Shown in pieces: positions 7,701 through 10,914 of a stretch of 10,914 nt of DNA. The stretch covers positions 92,742-103,655 of the forward strand of contig LUJN01000008.1 in NCBI GenBank assembly GCA_001689445.1, in the 5' to 3' direction. The notes under the pieces are model-generated. The model saw nothing but the letters and a program-made list of their open reading frames with translations. It did no database searches and had not been told where the DNA came from. The translations under genes were made by a program, and so were the position numbers. Every line of letters starts with the position of its first letter. The stretch's first letter is position 1. The DNA is from Bacteroidales bacterium M3. Lineage in GTDB: Bacteria; Bacteroidota; Bacteroidia; Bacteroidales; Muribaculaceae.

Positions 7701-10623
7701 AGGTGTACTTGAAGCCCGTGGAGTTCTCAAAGCGCACGGGGTTGCGCTTGAGGTACTCGCTTTGGAAGACAGTGTGGTATATAAACTCGCCGTAGTTGTC
7801 GACATAGGGGTCGGAGTTGGAGTCAAATTGTATGTAGCCCTCCTGCCATCCCTGCTCAAACTTGCTTATGTCGCTCTTGTAGATGTTGGCAAGCGGCGTG
7901 CGGCCGTCGGTGCGGTTGACGTCGAGCGACTGGTTGCGGAATGCCGAACCCACGATGGAGAATGTCAGCTCGGGAGCGACAGAGGCCCGGTCGGTCTTCA
8001 CGTTGGAGAACTCAATCCTGGTGGGATAGCCGTTGGCATCGACCGTCAGCTTCAGGTCGGCAAGCACAGGAAGAGTCTGGGTCATGTCCGTTTCGTTAGT
8101 TTGGGGGTCGCCTTGCGATTCGTCCGATTTCAAGCCGAGGAAACGTATCGTCTTGTTGCGTATATCGTTGAACTGATCCTTGGTCCTCTGCTCGTTATAG
8201 CGCAGGGATGTCCACATACCCTTGTCCAGCGATGAAGAGTTTTGGGGTGTCACCTTAGATATGGAGCATGCCAAGTGTGAGCCTTTGCTCTCTATGTAGT
8301 TTTCGCCCAGGTTGGTATTTGAATATGCCGTGTACCGCTGGTTGATATAGTCGTCGTAGTCGTCCACCATGGCTATCATGAAATAGCCGGTGTACATGAG
8401 GCGCTTGCTGATGGAGTAGTTGTTTTCGGGCTTTATCTCCCACTCGGGCTGTAGACGCCAGCCGCCCATGCGGGTGCCGACCACGAAATAATGCTTCTTC
8501 TTGCCGGCGAAGTCGCTCTTCTTGAGGGGCATGTTGAGCTTGGCCTCGATAAATTCACCCGAGCCGGGGAATGACACGACAAGCTCCTTGGTAAAGGCGT
8601 TCCATGTGAACGTGTAGTTGAGTCCCGTCAGGCCGGTGTACTTACATGCCTGCTTGTTCTTGTCGAGGGTCATGCGGAGGGTCACGGTCTGGTTGAAGGT
8701 CTTGTCGGGATTAGAGTATTTGTCGCCCGATACCTTTTCGGTAATGTAATATGAGCCTGCGCCGCTGAGGGGGAAAGTGCAGGAATATTCGCCGGGGTTG
8801 CCGGTGGCCGACATGGCATGGTCTGTGCCGCCGACAGTGACACTCCACTGCTCGCTGTTGTGCATCTCGAATGTGAGAGGTATCATCGTGTTGACATCCT
8901 CGCTGTCAAATGTCACGGTTGCCTCCACCGGGCCGTTGCGGAACGGGTTGGAAATTGAGGTTGTCTCGGTATCGAGAGGGAAGCGCAGACGTCCCTTGTT
9001 GGTATCGACATCGACCTCCTCGAGGTCTACCACGTCGGTGCTGCCGACAAGATATGAGGCATTCTCGGTGTTGTCCTTTGCCACAAAGAACTTTGACTTG
9101 AGGTCGGGGTAGTCGATACGTATATAGTATCGGTAGGGAGTACCGAGCGGTGTATCAAACTCGCTGCGGCCCCATTTTGTCCCGTCAATACGGTCGAGCG
9201 CATGTGCCTTTCCGTCCTCACGGTAGAGGTAGACGCGCGGCCACACTCCATTGGATGCGCCGACCACCGATATCGATGGGCGTCCCTCGGTGTCGAGCGT
9301 GACTGTCACGTCATATGCGCCCTGACCGCCTGAGAAAGACGGGTTGAGCCGCATGCCGGGGGCATTCTCGCCGTTCTGTCCGGTGGCCTTCACGTATGCG
9401 TCATACGTATAGTTTGAATAGATTATAGGGTTCTGCCCGTCGGCGGCCGCCTGACGCGTCCACGACTCAGGCTTGTCATCGCCGTTTTTGGTGGCGATGC
9501 GGAACGCCGTGTTGCAGTTGAATATCACACCGAGAGATTTGTATGTGCCGTCGGGTTGCTTGTCAAGCACTATACCTGTGTCCCAGGCCCACGGGTTACG
9601 GACTCCCGGGCCTAAGAGGCGCACCTCGTAGCTGTCTTTTTCGGCACTCAGATTGTTGTTGGTCTTGTTCCACGTGAAGTTGTACTTGCCGTTTGACAAC
9701 GTGGATGAAGGGTCGTCTTTGTGGTTGGACTCAAGGGTTACTGACGGATTGGAGTCGCTTATCGTCACGTTGCCTTTCCAATAGACAGTGCTGCCCTCCT
9801 TGACTTCCTTTACCATTATGCCGCCGTTTCTCAACACATTCACGCCCGCAACAACAAACTGGTCGGTAGTGCCCGCCTTGAGCACCATCTCCAGCTGCGT
9901 ATCGGAGGTCCAGTTATTGCTTCCGTTGCCATTGGTAATACTGGTGTGCAGGTAATACTTGGACGGCTTCGACGGGTCATCGCCACCACCGACTTTCGTG
10001 AAAGTCACCTTACCGTCGAGCGGGGTGAACGTCACGGTATATTCTCCGCTAAGCCCCGATATTGAGCTTGTGGAGTTGAGGTCATAATTAAGGGTGGTCG
10101 AGAGATTGCTCGCAGTGATATCGCTATTGCCCTTGAACTTGAACCATCCTTTGGTGTCCTCCAGCTTGAATGTCGGCGAACCCGAAATAGTAACATTGTT
10201 TGAGTACCTGTGATTGTTTCCGTCATAGATGAGGTTGGTAGGAGTACTCCCGATATACACCTTAAAACCGTAATCGGTGGTCTTGCCGCATGAACGCTTA
10301 TTGCCGCTATTGTTGCCTCCACTCTTATAGAGAGCGCCTGATGTTACCGATTGATCGACAGTACGGTCAGTGTCTCCATCGGAGCCTGTCCTATAGAATT
10401 GCATAGTGGAATACGTCTCAGGGACAACCGCGACATGCAGAAGGCTACTGTTTGTCGCGACCTGCGTCATCTTTATCTGGGAGGAGCCGGAACCCCACGC
10501 GTTGATTGACAATGCGTCGCCATACATTGACGAACCATTGTCATGGAATACAAGACGTGCTCCGGCATCCTGGTAGCCGATAAGGGCGAAAAGGAATGCG
10601 AAAAGCAAATAAAGTTTTTTCAT
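4774..10623 (-). CDS. Giant modular secreted protein (1949 aa) with T9SS C-terminal sorting domain
   Basis: The gene is complete: ATG at 10623-10621, TAA at 4776-4774. Residues 1-22 are a signal peptide (MKK, then the hydrophobic LYLLFAFLFALIG, then QDAGA with likely cleavage after AGA). Residues about 23-211 form a first beta-type module ending VTFTK plus a GGG linker. Residues about 222-690 hold roughly four further beta-rich modules; several close with the pattern G-x-Y-x-(F/V)-(T/S)-x-(N/D/T), as in GKYNFTWN, GAYDVTVTLD and LNYTFTWN, reminiscent of SusE/SusF-type or starch-binding modules, though this is tentative. Residues 697-1870 align with the core of the convergent paralog (YGEFIY 944-949, KIWTGW 1030-1035, PNIWI 1147-1151, fibronectin-III-like segment about 1178-1275). 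Residues about 1874-1949 are a type A T9SS sorting domain (FPNPAVDVVNI, GLYIVRT, SARLIVR). No enzyme motif was seen. The product is probably exported to the cell surface; a binding or adhesion role is inferred from architecture only. No Shine-Dalgarno site precedes the ATG, as is usual in Bacteroidota. Confidence 0.95.
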   Translation of the reverse strand: MKKLYLLFAFLFALIGYQDAGARLVFHDNGSSMYGDALSINAWGSGSSQIKMTQVATNSSLLHVAVVPETYSTMQFYRTGSDGDTDRTVDQSVTSGALYKSGGNNSGNKRSCGKTTDYGFKVYIGSTPTNLIYDGNNHRYSNNVTISGSPTFKLEDTKGWFKFKGNSDITASNLSTTLNYDLNSTSSISGLSGEYTVTFTPLDGKVTFTKVGGGDDPSKPSKYYLHTSITNGNGSNNWTSDTQLEMVLKAGTTDQFVVAGVNVLRNGGIMVKEVKEGSTVYWKGNVTISDSNPSVTLESNHKDDPSSTLSNGKYNFTWNKTNNNLSAEKDSYEVRLLGPGVRNPWAWDTGIVLDKQPDGTYKSLGVIFNCNTAFRIATKNGDDKPESWTRQAAADGQNPIIYSNYTYDAYVKATGQNGENAPGMRLNPSFSGGQGAYDVTVTLDTEGRPSISVVGASNGVWPRVYLYREDGKAHALDRIDGTKWGRSEFDTPLGTPYRYYIRIDYPDLKSKFFVAKDNTENASYLVGSTDVVDLEEVDVDTNKGRLRFPLDTETTSISNPFRNGPVEATVTFDSEDVNTMIPLTFEMHNSEQWSVTVGGTDHAMSATGNPGEYSCTFPLSGAGSYYITEKVSGDKYSNPDKTFNQTVTLRMTLDKNKQACKYTGLTGLNYTFTWNAFTKELVVSFPGSGEFIEAKLNMPLKKSDFAGKKKHYFVVGTRMGGWRLQPEWEIKPENNYSISKRLMYTGYFMIAMVDDYDDYINQRYTAYSNTNLGENYIESKGSHLACSISKVTPQNSSSLDKGMWTSLRYNEQRTKDQFNDIRNKTIRFLGLKSDESQGDPQTNETDMTQTLPVLADLKLTVDANGYPTRIEFSNVKTDRASVAPELTFSIVGSAFRNQSLDVNRTDGRTPLANIYKSDISKFEQGWQEGYIQFDSNSDPYVDNYGEFIYHTVFQSEYLKRNPVRFENSTGFKYTSNGLLFEYDEKRTHANHFSNVKVYESDGTTTTDTRDLPEGKMCFVVNNVWMRGAFKIWTGWGGSAQGYQGCDPGDAKDKARWYYRNGGHYYKDNDRVIYGSDSKSPIYFATANDRSAADFAVGVEHNDGKPTGGNLGDNDGVRTYFKRIELWWDPNSGFDNSVLFAYQEAGGPNIWIDYADKTHIGYNYNIPEENRRKGGDLYVDHYKIERLSVAIDADDNETYTTLGTVAEGKYNENEVSQAQFYGNLDRDIYIPDGQELAPGNYRYRITVWYHDDTNTPEGEPTGSGYKALSNMLTIRKESKPDADVRQYTETVEIGFGDEREKVTLYGFDVIITADAPDVMMERDADSEVEDALYGDIIDTYTVKLPANPAAGKLFTAIDVENSQSYNYDEATNTINVSPLGRDQQYRMPTITLRNVLPTLYNQYYTYTIGMTGTDAKKWEALNIESSTLSRRVMAPEVSIMGFQLEDIFPVTEAHPVTALQDVNSDMPMGGGMSGDYVRNYTKNFNQLTGKGKITALRVTDDVLKDWKVTYSLSLNRGDITVDYQLNSNSPEEIRENGKVVPESGVRQLNELDKDLTLTMEYMQVPYNSEVLTAGDGAHSDIVTEMEAAGLTYDKAIKMTGRWTLITSYRRRSGAAESEDYSSSTVTGNENPGGITTSTAEIDLTALNSRLAPVTNVNYLSTFPAKNKIGLQLHHSADGKNWYDAYVPVGFTKPDNDLNIGVGFYATNGAVRAHAKDVAPYGGEVVDTYNNDGYNAHWNINWTVDKNIHRDLLKENFAEVAAETGYLPIKLHHVLSTTSTKYDEKEVEKMNSARVILMTEYPILLHKAGRDYIAPIVSFDVPDLVTTSTRNTREVAAVPEFTHIKGQNNKHLTTISVPSYFDATVSSGTTDIEAVEGDNATKLSVFPNPAVDVVNIRSNAAIGKVEVVSVDGSLVKTAEIDDTTGSLDVSDMTSGLYIVRTASGSARLIVR
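10558..10587 (-). repeat. Signal-peptide codons, right copy of an inverted pair with 1-30
   Basis: This is the inverted counterpart of bases 1-30 (28 of 30 identical), encoding ALIGYQDAGA. The identity is far higher than in the shared core; the segment around residue 697 (8430-8535) looks only about 70 percent identical by eye to 613-718. That contrast suggests recent exchange, or reuse of one signal-peptide cassette. Confidence 0.85.
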
Positions 10624-10761
10624 AATACGAGTATGAGTTAATTAAAAATTGAGTGAATATTGTTGTCTTTTCTCTTTTTCGGTTTTGGTCGTGCGGCGTC
10701 CTCTGACGCTGTGTCGCCGTACGGGGCGTTCCACGGGGTGGCGGATGTTTCACGGCGGGGG

Positions 10762-10780
10762 TGTGCACGAAGCGTGCACA
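10762..10780. promoter_or_regulatory. Perfect 8-bp dyad TGTGCACG-AAG-CGTGCACA
   Basis: Two perfectly complementary 8-base arms are separated by three bases, about 140 bases upstream of the start codon of the right gene. It could be an operator-like dyad for a dimeric regulator or a small RNA hairpin. Which one cannot be told from sequence alone. Confidence 0.4.
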
Positions 10781-10882
10781 GCCGTTAACATTGGGGCTGT
10801 CGGGGAGGCGGGCTCCCCGGCGATCCCGCTGCCGGCGCGGGTTGCGTCGCTGCCAGGGGCCCCGCGGGGGCCGTCGCGGGCC

Positions 10883-10907
10883 GCCGCCAATGCGCCCCAT
10901 TGGCGGC
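10883..10907. repeat. 9-bp inverted repeat with 7-base loop at the right edge
   Basis: GCCGCCAAT (10883-10891) and ATTGGCGGC (10899-10907) are perfect reverse complements around a seven-base loop. No T run follows on either visible side, so it is not a typical intrinsic terminator; the window ends seven bases later. Confidence 0.5.
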
Positions 10908-10914
10908 TATGGGG

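Larger units (their letters stand above)
10624..10914 (-). other. Non-coding upstream region of the right gene: AT-rich start zone and GC-rich hairpin-rich leader
   Basis: The first 55 or so bases upstream of the ATG (10624-10680) are AT-rich. I found no canonical Bacteroides promoter (TTTG at -33 with TAnnTTTG at -7) and no Shine-Dalgarno site. From about 10690 to the window end the sequence becomes very GC-rich and carries a string of short perfect inverted repeats: 10696-10700/10705-10709, palindrome CCGTACGG 10717-10724, 10762-10769/10773-10780, 10801-10807/10813-10819, 10825-10829/10837-10841, 10858-10863/10867-10872 and 10883-10891/10899-10907. It could be a structured leader, terminators of a gene to the right, or an intergenic repeat element. 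No convincing coding region was seen. Confidence 0.6.

Noticed and set aside
10624..10690. Canonical Bacteroides -33/-7 promoter before the right gene
   Set aside because: No TAnnTTTG with an upstream TTTG or TTG was found on the minus strand; no promoter is called.
10541..10900. Minus-strand open frame of 119 codons overlapping the start of the right gene
   Set aside because: It is Arg/Pro-rich, runs through the hairpin-rich leader, and ends inside the signal-peptide codons in another frame. This fits an open frame arising by chance in GC-rich DNA.

Overview
The window is almost filled by two very large convergent genes that encode paralogous secreted proteins. Both end in a type IX secretion system (T9SS) C-terminal sorting domain. 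T9SS is restricted to the Bacteroidota. That restriction, the GC-rich coding style, the lack of Shine-Dalgarno sites and the long modular exported proteins point to a Bacteroidales gut commensal. A Muribaculaceae-type genome is my best guess from general style, not proven here.

Layout. Positions 1-4443 (+) hold the first gene. Its true start lies left of the window: the first ten codons are the end of a signal peptide that matches the one at the start of the second gene. Positions 4444-4773 are a convergent intergenic region with near mirror symmetry: a rho-independent terminator for the left gene, three contiguous 47-bp direct repeats, one inverted copy of the repeat, and a sequence-related terminator for the right gene. 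Positions 4774-10623 (-) hold the second gene, complete at 1949 codons. Positions 10624-10914 are its upstream region: a short AT-rich stretch next to the start codon, then a GC-rich stretch packed with small inverted repeats and no convincing gene.

How the parts relate. The two proteins share a signal peptide, an N-terminal beta-rich module, a conserved core of about 1200 residues containing a fibronectin-III-like segment, and the sorting domain. The right-hand protein has about 485 extra residues of beta-rich modules between the first module and the core. No catalytic domain is recognised in either; surface binding or adhesion is an inference from architecture. No secretion machinery, SusC/SusD pair, regulator, tRNA, rRNA, CRISPR array or transposase gene is visible.

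The most interesting idea is that the gene pair, its terminators and repeats form one large inverted duplication whose 5' ends are nearly identical (28 of 30 bases) over the visible signal-peptide codons, although the sequence right after them diverges sharply. Recombination between those ends would swap which body lies behind which promoter. This is a hypothesis and needs the sequence left of the window.
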